29,634 bases of DNA from Firmicutes bacterium UBA4981 (GTDB taxonomy: Bacteria > Bacillota > SHA-98 > UBA4971): positions 23,131 through 52,764 of the forward strand of contig DGZL01000159.1 in assembly GCA_002398515.1 (NCBI GenBank). Direction: 5' to 3'. Below, in pieces: positions 7,097-16,345 of the stretch. Each line of letters begins with the position of its first letter. The first letter of the stretch is position 1. The position numbers were made by a program, and so were the translations under genes. The notes beneath the pieces were generated by a model, which worked only from the letters and a program-made list of their open reading frames with translations, did not search any database and had not been told where the DNA came from.

Positions 7097-10000
7097 GTGG
7101 GCGAGTTTGTCCATTTGCACCTGCACACCCAGTATTCGTTGCTTGATGGGGCATGCAAACTTAAAAATCTCATGACGAGAGCTAATGAGTTAGGCTTCGG
7201 CGCATGCGCGATTACGGATCATGGTGTGCTATATGGAGCTATAGATTTCTATAAGACTGCAAGGAAGTTTGGAATTAAGCCGATTTTGGGTTGCGAATTA
7301 TATGTCGCTCCCAGAACCCGCCATGATAAAGTCCCTCATATTGATGATGGGCAGCACCATCTCGTGCTGATTGCCAAGAATGAGACAGGATACAGAAACT
7401 TGGTAAGGCTCTCCAGTATAGGCTTCACCGAAGGGCATTACTACAAGCCCAGGGTCGATACTGAGGTCTTGAAGATGTGGAATGAGGGGCTCATAGCGCT
7501 GTCGGGTTGTCTTTCCGGAGAAATCCCTTCATTGCTGATGAAGGGGGATTACAAAGGAGCAAAACGTAAAGCGGGCGAGTATAAAGATATCTACGGCCCG
7601 GGGAATTTCTTTCTTGAAGTCCAGAGCAATGACATTCCCGAGCAGTATGAGGTGAGCAAAGGCCTCGTAAGGCTTTCAAAAGAGCTTGACATCCCTCTTG
7701 TCGCCACTAACGATGTCCACTACATTCTCAAGGAAGATGCCAGAATCCATGATGTGCTCCTTTGCATTCAGACAGGGAAAACAGTAGGAGATCGAGACAG
7801 ACTGAGATTCCCTACTGACACGTTTTACCTCAAATCCGCTGAAGAGATGAAAGCTGCGTTCCCGGATATTCCGGAAGCTATACGGAACACTCTTGTCATA
7901 GCTGAGCAGTGCAATTTTGAGTTTGAATTCGGCAAGTCTCAAGTGCCTCGTTTTCAGGTGCCCCAGGGTTTTACTGAGGAGACATATCTCCGGCACCTTT
8001 CTCGCGACGGTCTTAAGAGAAGATATGGAGAAATCACAGAAGAACTCGAGAAGCGCCTCAATTACGAGCTGGATATCATAGTCAAAATGGGGTACGCCGG
8101 TTACTTCCTCATCGTCTGGGACTTCATTAGATTTGCCGGCGAGCACAGAATTTACGTTGGTCCCGGCCGAGGGTCGGCTCCTGGTTGTCTCCTTTCTTAT
8201 GCGCTGGGTATCACAAATATTGACCCAATAAGATACGGGCTCATTTTCGAGCGCTTTCTCAATCCTGAGCGCGTGACCATGCCTGATATTGATGTAGATT
8301 TCTGCTACGAGAGACGCGGAGAAGTCATAGACTACGTAACAGATAAGTATGGAACGGATCGGGTAGCCCAAATAATCACTTTCGGTACAATGGCAGCCAA
8401 GGCAGCCATAAGAGACGTAGGCCGGGCTTTGGATATCCCGTATAATGACGTGGATAAAATTGCTAAGCTGGTCCCTGCCGAGCTTGGAATGACCATTGAA
8501 AAGGCGCTTGAGACATCGCCTGAGTTCAGGGATGCTTACACAAAGGATAAGGAGATCAAGAATCTCATTGATACAGCGAAGGCAGTAGAGGGTATGCCAC
8601 GACATGCATCAACTCATGCTGCAGGGGTTGTAATTTCCAAGGATCCGTTGACAGAGCGGATTCCCCTTTATAAAAGTAATGACGCAACTATTACAACTCA
8701 ATATGCAATGGAGGATTTGGAGGCGCTCGGTGTCCTGAAAATGGACTTTCTCGGCCTTCGTACCCTTACGGTAATCGGCAAAACCCTTGAGAACATTTAT
8801 CGCACCCGTGGCGTGAGAATAGACACAAACAACATTGATCTGGAAGATCCCAAGGTGTATGAGGCCCTCCGCTCCGGAGATTCCCTCGGCGTATTCCAGC
8901 TTGAAAGCAGCCTCTTTCAGGGCCTTCTCAGAGACGTCAAGCCTACATGCTTTGAAGACATCATCGCTATCCTGGCCTTGGGGCGTCCCGGCCCCTTAGG
9001 GCGCGTCCAGGATTTTGCCAGGCAGAAACAGGGTGAAATGCCTATAGAGTATGCTCATCCTGACCTTGAGCCTGTCTTGAAAGAAACGTATGGAAACATG
9101 CTTTATCAGGAACAGGTCATGAAGGTTGCCAGTACGCTTGCAGGCTTCACCCTTGGGGAAGCTGACATTCTCCGTCGGGCTATGGGTAAGAAGAAACCTG
9201 AAGTTCTGGCTGCTCAAAGGGAGAAGTTCTTAGACGGCGCCAGGAAGCGTGGAGTAAGCTTAGATACAGCTGAGCAAATCTTCGAGCTAATGGAGTTCTT
9301 CTCCGGATACGGGTTTAACAAGAGCCACAGCGCTGCGTATTCTTTGATTTCGTACCAGACAGCGTGGCTGAAAGTTTACTATCCCAGGGAGTATATGGCT
9401 GCTTTACTCACAAGCATATCCGGGGTCAGTGAGAAGGTAGCGTTTTATGTGGACGCATGCCGTCAGATGGGGATAGAAATCCTTCCGCCTGACGCAAATG
9501 AGAGCTTGGAAGATTTCACCGTGGTAGGAAACAGGATCAGGTTCGGCTTAAACGCTGTGAAAAACGTAGGTAAGAACGCAGTAACAGCGATTATTGCAGC
9601 CAGAGAGCAAAAAGGGGAATTCAAATCCTTTGCTGACTTTTCCGAAAAAGTAGACCTCCATGACGTGAACAAGAAGGCTATTGAAAGCCTCATACGCTGT
9701 GGCGCTTTTGACTTTACAGGCGCCAAGAGGTCAGCGCTTTTGGCTGTGCTTGATAGGACGCTCGAGATGAGTTCTCGTCGTCAAAAGGAAAAAGAAAGAG
9801 GACAAGCTTCGTTTTTCGACCTATTTGCTGACGATACGGAATTCGCGGCCAGCGAGATAGAGTTGCCGGACATACCTGAGTTCAGTGACAAAGAACTGCT
9901 CCAAATGGAGAAGGAACTCCTAGGGCTTTATGTCTCCGGCCATCCCCTTCAAGGAGTGGCGGCTCAACTGAGGCAATATTGCAGTGTTCAGGTGGCCGGG

Positions 10001-10468
10001 TTATCATCAGAGTACAGGGACGGTGACGAGGTTGCAGTAGGCGGTCTTATCGCTTCCCTTCGCAAGGTTACTACGAAGGCCTCAGGCCAGCCCATGGCTT
10101 TCTTTACTCTGGAGGACCTTACCGGCTCAATAGAGATTGTGGCGTTTCCCAAGGTGTATGAGGAGGCGTCATCTCTGATTTATGAAGATTCCATTGTTCT
10201 TGTGCAAGGGCGACTTGAATTGAGAGAAGACGCCGTCAAGCTGATAGCCAATGTTATTTTGCCTTTTTCCCAAGATGCAGTGATAATTCCTATAGATGCT
10301 GATAATATCACTAAGGGAGGGTTGCAGAAGCTTAAGAGGAAGCTAAAAGGCAATTCCGGGGAAATCCCGGTATTCATAAAAATTGCAACTCCTATCGGAG
10401 CAGCGGTTCTATCTGTCGCTCCTGAGCTATGGGTGTCTCACACTGGGAAAATTGCTATGGAAAACTGA
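7097..10468 (+). CDS. dnaE: DNA polymerase III alpha subunit
   Basis: The replicative C-family polymerase of 1,123 residues. It starts with a PHP domain (HLHLHTQYSLLDGA, residues 6-19, with the metal-binding histidines kept). The polymerase core includes PDIDVDF (396-402) with catalytic Asp 399 and 401, and a third acidic residue in KMDFLGLRTLT. The fingers motif GYGFNKSHSAAYSLISYQ, a helix-hairpin-helix region and a C-terminal OB domain (GGLIASLRKV, FFTLEDLTGSIEI) follow. Length and order fit DnaE1, not PolC, since no exonuclease domain is inserted. GTG at 7097 is preferred because AGGAGAGG precedes it and the extended -10 at 7018 places the transcript start near 7030; a TTG at 7037 would add 20 residues. 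It leads an operon-like run into accDA. Confidence 0.97.
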   Translation: MGEFVHLHLHTQYSLLDGACKLKNLMTRANELGFGACAITDHGVLYGAIDFYKTARKFGIKPILGCELYVAPRTRHDKVPHIDDGQHHLVLIAKNETGYRNLVRLSSIGFTEGHYYKPRVDTEVLKMWNEGLIALSGCLSGEIPSLLMKGDYKGAKRKAGEYKDIYGPGNFFLEVQSNDIPEQYEVSKGLVRLSKELDIPLVATNDVHYILKEDARIHDVLLCIQTGKTVGDRDRLRFPTDTFYLKSAEEMKAAFPDIPEAIRNTLVIAEQCNFEFEFGKSQVPRFQVPQGFTEETYLRHLSRDGLKRRYGEITEELEKRLNYELDIIVKMGYAGYFLIVWDFIRFAGEHRIYVGPGRGSAPGCLLSYALGITNIDPIRYGLIFERFLNPERVTMPDIDVDFCYERRGEVIDYVTDKYGTDRVAQIITFGTMAAKAAIRDVGRALDIPYNDVDKIAKLVPAELGMTIEKALETSPEFRDAYTKDKEIKNLIDTAKAVEGMPRHASTHAAGVVISKDPLTERIPLYKSNDATITTQYAMEDLEALGVLKMDFLGLRTLTVIGKTLENIYRTRGVRIDTNNIDLEDPKVYEALRSGDSLGVFQLESSLFQGLLRDVKPTCFEDIIAILALGRPGPLGRVQDFARQKQGEMPIEYAHPDLEPVLKETYGNMLYQEQVMKVASTLAGFTLGEADILRRAMGKKKPEVLAAQREKFLDGARKRGVSLDTAEQIFELMEFFSGYGFNKSHSAAYSLISYQTAWLKVYYPREYMAALLTSISGVSEKVAFYVDACRQMGIEILPPDANESLEDFTVVGNRIRFGLNAVKNVGKNAVTAIIAAREQKGEFKSFADFSEKVDLHDVNKKAIESLIRCGAFDFTGAKRSALLAVLDRTLEMSSRRQKEKERGQASFFDLFADDTEFAASEIELPDIPEFSDKELLQMEKELLGLYVSGHPLQGVAAQLRQYCSVQVAGLSSEYRDGDEVAVGGLIASLRKVTTKASGQPMAFFTLEDLTGSIEIVAFPKVYEEASSLIYEDSIVLVQGRLELREDAVKLIANVILPFSQDAVIIPIDADNITKGGLQKLKRKLKGNSGEIPVFIKIATPIGAAVLSVAPELWVSHTGKIAMEN

Positions 10469-10518
10469 CGCTGAATTCTGTGATAAGGCCCCTCTGCCTG
10501 AAAAGGAGGCGACATCAA

Positions 10519-10719
10519 ATGTGGACAGTGGTGTATATTGCACCCAATAGATCTACCGGCGAGATGATGAAGGAATTGTTGGAGAATGAAGGATTGCTGG
10601 TAATGTTACGGGCAATCGGAGTGCCGCACATGGGTGATTCTGCCAATGTAGAAGTCTTGGTGCCGGAGAGTGAAGCTGAAGAAGCGCACGAACTTATCGC
10701 GAGTTCTTTTGGAAGGTAA
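10519..10719 (+). CDS. DUF2007-like small protein
   Basis: A 66-residue protein with the pattern of DUF2007 (putative signal-transducing) proteins: an N-terminal strand WTVVYIAPN, a helix STGEMMKELLENEGL, then VEVLVPESEAEEAHELI. The fold is ferredoxin-like and its ligand is unknown. The ATG at 10519 has an excellent AAGGAGG (10503-10509) nine bases upstream; an upstream in-frame start would overlap dnaE without a binding site. Homologues in Clostridia are sometimes misnamed glutamate decarboxylase. It sits eight bases before accD, so it is co-transcribed with the acetyl-CoA carboxylase genes, but no functional link can be stated. Confidence 0.78.
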   Translation: MWTVVYIAPNRSTGEMMKELLENEGLLVMLRAIGVPHMGDSANVEVLVPESEAEEAHELIASSFGR

Positions 10720-10727
10720 GTGGTTGT

Positions 10728-11597
10728 ATGCCTAATCTCAAGGGGATTTTTCAAGGCAAGCAGAAGTTCGTGACTGTCAAAGCGGGTACGGTCCGAGAGG
10801 AGGCGCCTGATGGTCTCTGGACGAAATGCGGGAAATGCGGAGGAATCCTATATAAGAAGGAACTCACTTTGAACCTGGGATTGTGCGGTGATTGTGGTTT
10901 CCATTTTAGGTTATCCGCCCGAGAAAGAATAGCAATTACCCTTGATGAAAATAGCCTCGTTGAATACGATGAAGAACTCCTTACCGTGGATCCTTTGGGA
11001 TTTCCCGGGTATAATATCAAGGTTGAGGCCGCGAAACAGGCTACAGGACTGGACGAGGCGATTATTACAGGCAAAGGAAGCATAGATGGGTATCCTGTAT
11101 TAGCAGGATTCATGGACTTCTCATTTGTCGGTGCAAGCATGGGATCTGTAGTCGGGGAAAAAGTCGCGAGGCTCTTTGAAAGAGCAGCCAGGCAAAGAGT
11201 GCCTGTGATTATTTTCTGCGCCTCGGGTGGCGCAAGGATGCAAGAAGGCATGTTCTCTCTGATGCAGATGGCAAAGACTGCGGCTTCATGTGCCAGACTG
11301 TCAGGTACAAGGACGCTTTACATCTCTGTCCTCACTAATCCTACAACAGCAGGGGTCTTCGCAAGCTTCGGGTCGCTCGGTGACATAATCATTGCAGAAC
11401 CCGGGGCTCTTGTCGGATTCACAGGGCAGAGAGTCATTGAGGAAACAATAAGGCAGAAGCTGCCTCCGGGTTTTCAGACCGCTGAATTTGCGTTGGAACA
11501 CGGGTTGATTGACATGATTGTGGATAGACGAAACATGAGGAAGACCCTTGGATCCCTACTTTCGCTCCATGGGGGGAGGCGTCAAGACGCAGGATGA
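10728..11597 (+). CDS. accD: Acetyl-CoA carboxylase carboxyltransferase beta subunit
   Basis: A 289-residue AccD. The N-terminal zinc ribbon has four cysteines (C34, C37, C53, C56; CGKC...CGDC). The crotonase-like carboxyltransferase core follows, with ASGGARMQEG and FASLG/GFTGQRVIEET segments. With AccA it transfers CO2 from carboxybiotin to acetyl-CoA to give malonyl-CoA for fatty acid synthesis. The ATG at 10728 follows GGAAGG in the end of the preceding gene. The stop overlaps the accA start (ATGA), so the two subunits are translationally coupled. The biotin carrier and carboxylase subunits are not in this window. Confidence 0.96.
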   Translation: MPNLKGIFQGKQKFVTVKAGTVREEAPDGLWTKCGKCGGILYKKELTLNLGLCGDCGFHFRLSARERIAITLDENSLVEYDEELLTVDPLGFPGYNIKVEAAKQATGLDEAIITGKGSIDGYPVLAGFMDFSFVGASMGSVVGEKVARLFERAARQRVPVIIFCASGGARMQEGMFSLMQMAKTAASCARLSGTRTLYISVLTNPTTAGVFASFGSLGDIIIAEPGALVGFTGQRVIEETIRQKLPPGFQTAEFALEHGLIDMIVDRRNMRKTLGSLLSLHGGRRQDAG

Positions 11598-12652
11598 TAA
11601 ACCTTGGTCTGGAATTTGAGAAGCCTCTGATAGAGCTAGAGAAGAGGATAGAAGACCTTAAGGAGTTCGGCTTGAAAAAGGGAATCGATCTCTCTAATGA
11701 GATAGCTATCCTCGAGAAAAAAGCTGACACTCTTCGCAAGGAGATATTTGAGAATCTCACGCCCTGGCAGCGCATAATGATTGCGCGTCATCCCAAGCGG
11801 CCGACAGCCCTCGAGTACATCAACCTCATTTTCGACGAGTTTATTGAGTTTCGCGGTGATCGGGCATTTCGAGACGACGGCGCGATTGTCGGCGGCATTG
11901 CCGGCCTCGGCGGGCGTCCTGTGACTGTTATCGGCACACAAAAAGGCAGAGACACCAAGGAGAATATAGCACGCAACTTTGGGATGCCTCACCCTGAAGG
12001 ATATCGCAAGGCCCTGAGGCTAATGAAGCAGGCAGAGAAGTTCAGACGGCCGATAGTATCATTTGTAGACGTAGTTGGGGCGTATCCGGGAGTGGAGGCT
12101 GAGGAACGAGGACAGGGCCTCGCTATCGCCCATAACATTGCGGAAATGGCGAAACTCGCCACAAGTATCATTGTGGTGATTACCGGGGAAGGCGGGAGTG
12201 GAGGCGCGCTTGCCGTCGGAGTCGGGGACAAGTTGATAATGCTGGAGAACGCCTACTTTTCCGTGATTTCCCCTGAGGGTTGCGCGGCAATACTTTGGAA
12301 AGACGGTTCCCGTGCACAGGAAGCAGCAGAAATGCTGAAGCTTACTGCGCCGGATTTAAAAGCGCAAGGCTTCATAGACGAAATGCTCCATGAGCCGCAA
12401 GGCGCTGCTCACAAGGATGGCGTAGCTATGGCACGGGTTATCCGCGAGGCCATTACGAGAGGCATAGACGAATTATCCGGTATTCCTCCGCGTAGGCTCA
12501 TTGAGAGACGGTATGCAAGGCTACGCAGGACAGGTGAGTTTGCTGTAAGGGAGATACCTGCAAGTGATCTCCCCATGGCGGCTGCAGGCAATGAAGACAT
12601 GCCGATTACGCCTGATTTGCCGGATCTCGAGGGAGGTTGCGACGAGACTTGA
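11594..12652 (+). CDS. accA: Acetyl-CoA carboxylase carboxyltransferase alpha subunit
   Basis: A 352-residue AccA, partner of AccD. Recognisable segments are PWQRIMIARHPKRPTALEYI, DRAFRDDGAIVGGIA, the oxyanion-region GEGGSGGALAVGVGD and SPEGCAAILWKD. The family is usually near 320 residues. The extra length is a C-terminal tail of about 35 residues (after RRYARLRRTGEFAV) rich in P, D and E, of unknown role. The gene overlaps accD by four bases (ATGA) and pfkA by four bases (TTGA), so three genes are coupled in translation. Confidence 0.95.
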   Translation: MINLGLEFEKPLIELEKRIEDLKEFGLKKGIDLSNEIAILEKKADTLRKEIFENLTPWQRIMIARHPKRPTALEYINLIFDEFIEFRGDRAFRDDGAIVGGIAGLGGRPVTVIGTQKGRDTKENIARNFGMPHPEGYRKALRLMKQAEKFRRPIVSFVDVVGAYPGVEAEERGQGLAIAHNIAEMAKLATSIIVVITGEGGSGGALAVGVGDKLIMLENAYFSVISPEGCAAILWKDGSRAQEAAEMLKLTAPDLKAQGFIDEMLHEPQGAAHKDGVAMARVIREAITRGIDELSGIPPRRLIERRYARLRRTGEFAVREIPASDLPMAAAGNEDMPITPDLPDLEGGCDET

Positions 12653-13647
12653 AGCGTATCGGGATTCTTACAAGCGGTGGAGACGCGCCGGGCATGAATG
12701 CCGCGATTCGCTCGGCAACAAGGACCGCACTTTACTATGGGTTGTCGGTAGTGGGGATATACCGCGGGTACCAGGGTTTAGTTGAAGGCGACATGTTTGA
12801 AATGACCTCTCGCAGCGTGGGAGACATAATACAGAGAGCAGGGACAATGTTAAGATCAGCCAGATCTCCTGAGTTTAAGGATTGTGAGGGGCAGAAAAAA
12901 GCAGCGTGGAACCTGGCGGCTCACGGTGTTGAAGGGCTTGTCGTCATCGGCGGTGACGGCACGCTGAGGGGAGCCAGGGCCCTTTCAAGCCTGGGTGTGC
13001 CGACAGTGGGTATTCCGGCGACGGTGGACAATGACATTGCGTGCACTGACTATGCGCTTGGATTTGATACAGCTACTAATACCGCTGTTGACGCCATAAC
13101 GAAGATCAGAGATACTGCAAGCTCCCATGGCAGAAATAACGTAATAGAAGTCATGGGCCGTGATACAGGACACTTAGCTCTTGCTGCGGGCCTTGCAGGG
13201 GGAGCTGAGTACATTTTGATCCCGGAGAAGCCTTTTGATATCAATGACATATGTGAAGGCATACAAAGGGGCTATGCCAGAGGGAAGACCCATAGCATAA
13301 TTGTGGTTGCAGAAGGAGTCAGGGGATACTCCGGGCCTGATGAATCCCTTTATGACAGCGTCGGGTTCATGATAGGACAAGAAGTGCGGAAGTTGACAGG
13401 CCTTGAGACCCGAGTTACAGTCCTAGGCCATATTCAAAGGGGAGGAAGTCCCACTGTAAAGGATAGGTTGCTTGGGACCATGTTTGGGTGCAAAGCTGTC
13501 GAGGCGTTGATTCAGGGGGATACCGGTAAGATTGTGGGCATTGTCGGAGAGGAGTTCCGCTTGTTCGATATTGAAGAAGCAGTCGCTAAAGGAAAGCCTA
13601 TTGATGAAGAACTGTACCGTGTTGCTACTTTGCTTTCAGGGATGTAA
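12649..13647 (+). CDS. pfkA: ATP-dependent 6-phosphofructokinase
   Basis: Catalyses fructose 6-phosphate to fructose 1,6-bisphosphate in glycolysis. The 332-residue protein from TTG 12649 begins KRIGILTSGGDAPGMNAAIR, like bacterial PfkA. GGDGT places Gly at position 104, the ATP-type residue, and PATVDND gives Ala124 and catalytic Asp127; PPi enzymes have Asp and Lys at 104 and 124. Other motifs are GFDTATNTAVDAI, EVMGRDTGHLA and GHIQRGGSPT. I chose TTG 12649 because numbering then matches the family exactly and it overlaps accA as TTGA. GGGAGG lies 12 bases upstream; a TTG at 12637 would abut that site. A second, PPi-type paralogue is encoded downstream. Confidence 0.93.
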   Translation: MKRIGILTSGGDAPGMNAAIRSATRTALYYGLSVVGIYRGYQGLVEGDMFEMTSRSVGDIIQRAGTMLRSARSPEFKDCEGQKKAAWNLAAHGVEGLVVIGGDGTLRGARALSSLGVPTVGIPATVDNDIACTDYALGFDTATNTAVDAITKIRDTASSHGRNNVIEVMGRDTGHLALAAGLAGGAEYILIPEKPFDINDICEGIQRGYARGKTHSIIVVAEGVRGYSGPDESLYDSVGFMIGQEVRKLTGLETRVTVLGHIQRGGSPTVKDRLLGTMFGCKAVEALIQGDTGKIVGIVGEEFRLFDIEEAVAKGKPIDEELYRVATLLSGM

Positions 13648-13719
13648 CCCTAAATTGCTCCACATATAATCCTTATTTGCTATGCTGTGACAGGAGAAAA
13701 CGATAGAGGAGGACGGGGT

Positions 13720-15132
13720 GTGCGTAGGACTAAGATAGTATGTACTCTTGGGCCGTCAACAGATAAGCCGGGAGTACTGGAAGGCATGATAACGGCCGGT
13801 ATGGACGTGGCTCGTATTAACGCGTCTCATGGCACGCATGAAGAACATGCTGCAAGAATTGATAAGGTTAGAGAAGCAGCAGGGGTTTGTGGCAAGTATG
13901 TAGGAATCATGCTGGACCTTGCAGGCCCGAAGATCCGAACCGGCCCGATTAAAGGCGACGAGATAGAACTCGATGAAGGGGCTGTGTTATCTCTTGTCCC
14001 AGGTAATGAAGACGGAGATGAGAGCCGGGTCTACGTCAATCACCCTGAGTTCCTTGAGTACATCTCCACGGGTAGCAGGGTTTTTCTCAATGACGGCCTA
14101 ATTGAGCTGGTAGTAGAGGAGGTACGCGAAGAAGAAGCCAGGTGTCGTGTGGCTACAAGAGGAATCTTGGCATCGCGAAAGGGAGTCAGTGTTCCGGGGG
14201 CGAGGGTTAGTTCCGTTGGTGAGACTCGTAAAGACTTAAGAGACATCAAGTTTGCGGCTGAGATGGAAGCAGACTTTATCGCTGCTTCATTTGTGCAGCA
14301 TGCTGATGACGTAGTGCGCATTCGGGCGCTTCTTGACGCAGAGTGGTCTGACGCTCTTATCATTGCAAAGATTGAATCCAGCGAAGGCGTGGATAATATA
14401 GAGTCAATCTTGAGGGTTGCAGACGGAATCATGGTCGCCAGAGGAGACCTGGGCATTGAAATGCCTGCTGAGCAGGTCCCGCTGTTGCAAAAGAAGATTA
14501 TCAGTAGCTGTAATACCATGGGTAAGATTGTGATTACTGCCACGGAAATGCTGGAATCCATGGTGTCAAACCCCAGGCCTACAAGGGCGGAAGTGACCGA
14601 TGTAGCCTGCGCCATTTTTGACGGGACTGACGCAGTCATGCTTTCAGCAGAGACGACAATAGGGAAGTACCCGGTAAGCGCTGTTGCCACAATGGCTAGG
14701 ATTGCTAAGTGCACTGAAGAAGGGCTTGACTGGGATGACATCATCCTTAAGAAGACTATAGGCCCTGCAAGGAGTGTAGCTGATGCCATTAGCCACGCTA
14801 CGTCTCAGACAGCACATGACCTCGGAGTAAGGGCGATTCTGACTTCGACTGAGTCAGGATCCACAGCCAGAATGGTTTCCAAGTACCGTCCCGTGGCGCC
14901 AATAGTTGCTGCTACCCCCAATCCGAGAGTCGCAGCAAAACTCGCCCTTGCGTGGGGAGTGATTCCCACAGTTGTGCGCAAGGCCAAGGACATGGATGAT
15001 ATCCTGGATATTTCCGTTGAGGCTGCGCTTGCCCTTGGAGTAGTGGAGAAGGGAGATTTGGTAATAGTTACCGCAGGAGTCCGTACAGGAATTCCGGGGA
15101 CTACCAATATGTTGAAAGTCCATAGGGTATAA
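13720..15132 (+). CDS. pyk: Pyruvate kinase
   Basis: A 470-residue pyruvate kinase that makes pyruvate and ATP from phosphoenolpyruvate and ADP. Visible motifs are RRTKIVCTLGPS at the start, MDVARINASHGTHEEH, DLAGPKIRTG, IIAKIESSEGVDN with the catalytic lysine, MVARGDLGIEMP and ITATEMLESM. The C-terminal allosteric domain ends the protein; there is no extra PEP-utiliser domain as in Bacillus enzymes. GTG at 13720 is preferred because GAGGAGG (13706-13712) lies seven bases upstream; a GTG at 13687 would add 11 residues. The gene starts 72 bases after pfkA. A TATAAT at 13665-13670 in that gap lacks a clear -35. Confidence 0.96.
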   Translation: MRRTKIVCTLGPSTDKPGVLEGMITAGMDVARINASHGTHEEHAARIDKVREAAGVCGKYVGIMLDLAGPKIRTGPIKGDEIELDEGAVLSLVPGNEDGDESRVYVNHPEFLEYISTGSRVFLNDGLIELVVEEVREEEARCRVATRGILASRKGVSVPGARVSSVGETRKDLRDIKFAAEMEADFIAASFVQHADDVVRIRALLDAEWSDALIIAKIESSEGVDNIESILRVADGIMVARGDLGIEMPAEQVPLLQKKIISSCNTMGKIVITATEMLESMVSNPRPTRAEVTDVACAIFDGTDAVMLSAETTIGKYPVSAVATMARIAKCTEEGLDWDDIILKKTIGPARSVADAISHATSQTAHDLGVRAILTSTESGSTARMVSKYRPVAPIVAATPNPRVAAKLALAWGVIPTVVRKAKDMDDILDISVEAALALGVVEKGDLVIVTAGVRTGIPGTTNMLKVHRV

Positions 15133-15140
15133 GGGTAGTT

Positions 15141-15159
15141 TTCCTGCTTTATGCAGGAA
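15141..15159. other. Short hairpin after pyk
   Basis: TTCCTGC (15141-15147) and GCAGGAA (15153-15159) form a perfect 7-bp stem with a five-base loop, nine bases after the pyk stop. No T-tract follows, so it may be a weak terminator or an mRNA-end structure. Confidence 0.4.
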
Positions 15160-15234
15160 TATGAAGCTTCGTGTAGAATAGATGAACTTGCTGAGTAAAT
15201 GATATATTGTGACAGGTGACAGTGTAGGATCTTG

Positions 15235-15268
15235 AACGCGTGGTGGGGAGAAAGACCAGCGCGTTTTT
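15235..15268 (+). terminator. Rho-independent terminator or attenuator between pyk and fba
   Basis: AACGCG-TGGT (15235-15244) pairs with ACCA-G-CGCGTT (15255-15265), a ten-base-pair stem with one bulged G, followed by T residues to 15268. It ends the pfkA-pyk unit or, if a promoter lies upstream, could attenuate fba. The rest of the 253-base gap holds nothing else I can identify. Confidence 0.55.
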
Positions 15269-15385
15269 CCTGGCGTAATAGTGACCCGGCGGGCTGGAAA
15301 GCGTCCCACTGATGAAGAAGAACCTAAGGGAATTCTTTGGTTCACATAATGGAAGACGATAAACATATAAAGGAGGAGCTAAACG

Positions 15386-16237
15386 ATGCCATTAGTCACA
15401 AGTAAAGAAGTTCTGAAGAAAGCACAGGCAGAAGGGTATGCCGTAGGCGCATTCAATGCCAACAACCTAGAGTATGTCCAGGCGATTATTGAAGCTGCTG
15501 AGGAGGAGAAAGCCCCTGTAATACTCCAGGCAAGCCAAGGTGCTATTAACTATGCGGGCCTTGATATGATCGTCGCTATGGTGAGGACAGCTGCTGAAGC
15601 GGCTACAGTCCCTGTCGTGCTGCACCTTGATCACGGCACGAGTTTCCAGCAGAATGTCAGATGCCTAAGGGCGGGCTTCACGTCCCTTATGTTTGACGGC
15701 TCTAAGCTTCCGTATAATGAGAATGCTGCCATTACACGGCAAATTGTGGAGATGGCGCACGTCGTAGGCGTGCCGGTTGAAGCTGAACTCGGGCAGGTGC
15801 CTACTGTCGGAAACGTGACTATGGAAGAAGTCGAGGCGCTTATGACCGATCCGGACGAGGCTAAGAAGTTTATAGATGAGACCGGTGTTGACTTCCTGGC
15901 TGTAGCAGTTGGAAGTGTCCACAAGATGACATCACAGGCTGCCAAGATTGATGCTGAGAGGACAAAGAGAATCGCGGAACTCACCGGCTTGCCTTTAGTC
16001 CTCCACGGAGCGTCCGGTGTTACGGATGAAGGGTATAAGGTGGGAATCAAAGCAGGGATATGTAAGATTAACATAGCGACAGAGTTAAACAAGGCATTTA
16101 CAAGAGGCATACATGATGCTTTGGCAAAGAAACCCGATGAGATAGATCCCAGGAAAATTGCCGGGGTGGGCAGGGGATATATGAAAGAAGCCATAAAGGC
16201 AAAGATGAGGCTGTTCGGATGTTCCGGCAAAGCTTGA
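15386..16237 (+). CDS. fba: Class II fructose-1,6-bisphosphate aldolase
   Basis: A 283-residue zinc-dependent aldolase that reversibly splits fructose 1,6-bisphosphate into two triose phosphates. The catalytic and zinc-binding residues are in place: LHLDHGTSF (D82, H83), MFDGSKLPYNEN, VEAELGQV (E134 region), GSVHKM (H179) and LVLHGASG (H207). Size and motifs fit the GatY/KbaY/FbaA family. In this glycolytic neighbourhood fructose bisphosphate is the most likely substrate, although tagatose bisphosphate cannot be excluded. A strong AAAGGAGGAG precedes the ATG at 15386. It is followed after 108 bases by the PPi-type phosphofructokinase, which makes or consumes the same metabolite. Confidence 0.94.
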   Translation: MPLVTSKEVLKKAQAEGYAVGAFNANNLEYVQAIIEAAEEEKAPVILQASQGAINYAGLDMIVAMVRTAAEAATVPVVLHLDHGTSFQQNVRCLRAGFTSLMFDGSKLPYNENAAITRQIVEMAHVVGVPVEAELGQVPTVGNVTMEEVEALMTDPDEAKKFIDETGVDFLAVAVGSVHKMTSQAAKIDAERTKRIAELTGLPLVLHGASGVTDEGYKVGIKAGICKINIATELNKAFTRGIHDALAKKPDEIDPRKIAGVGRGYMKEAIKAKMRLFGCSGKA

Positions 16238-16345
16238 TGCACCGAAACCCGGAGCGGCAAAACCTGATGTACTGAGGCTTGGCGGTTTTGGAGTCGGATA
16301 CATCAAAAGATCGGAGCAAACAAGCAGAAGGGATGAGACGATTAA

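Noticed and set aside
13665..13670. TATAAT before pyruvate kinase as a promoter
   Set aside because: No -35-like hexamer at 16-18 bases and no TG extension; pyk may be read through from pfkA.
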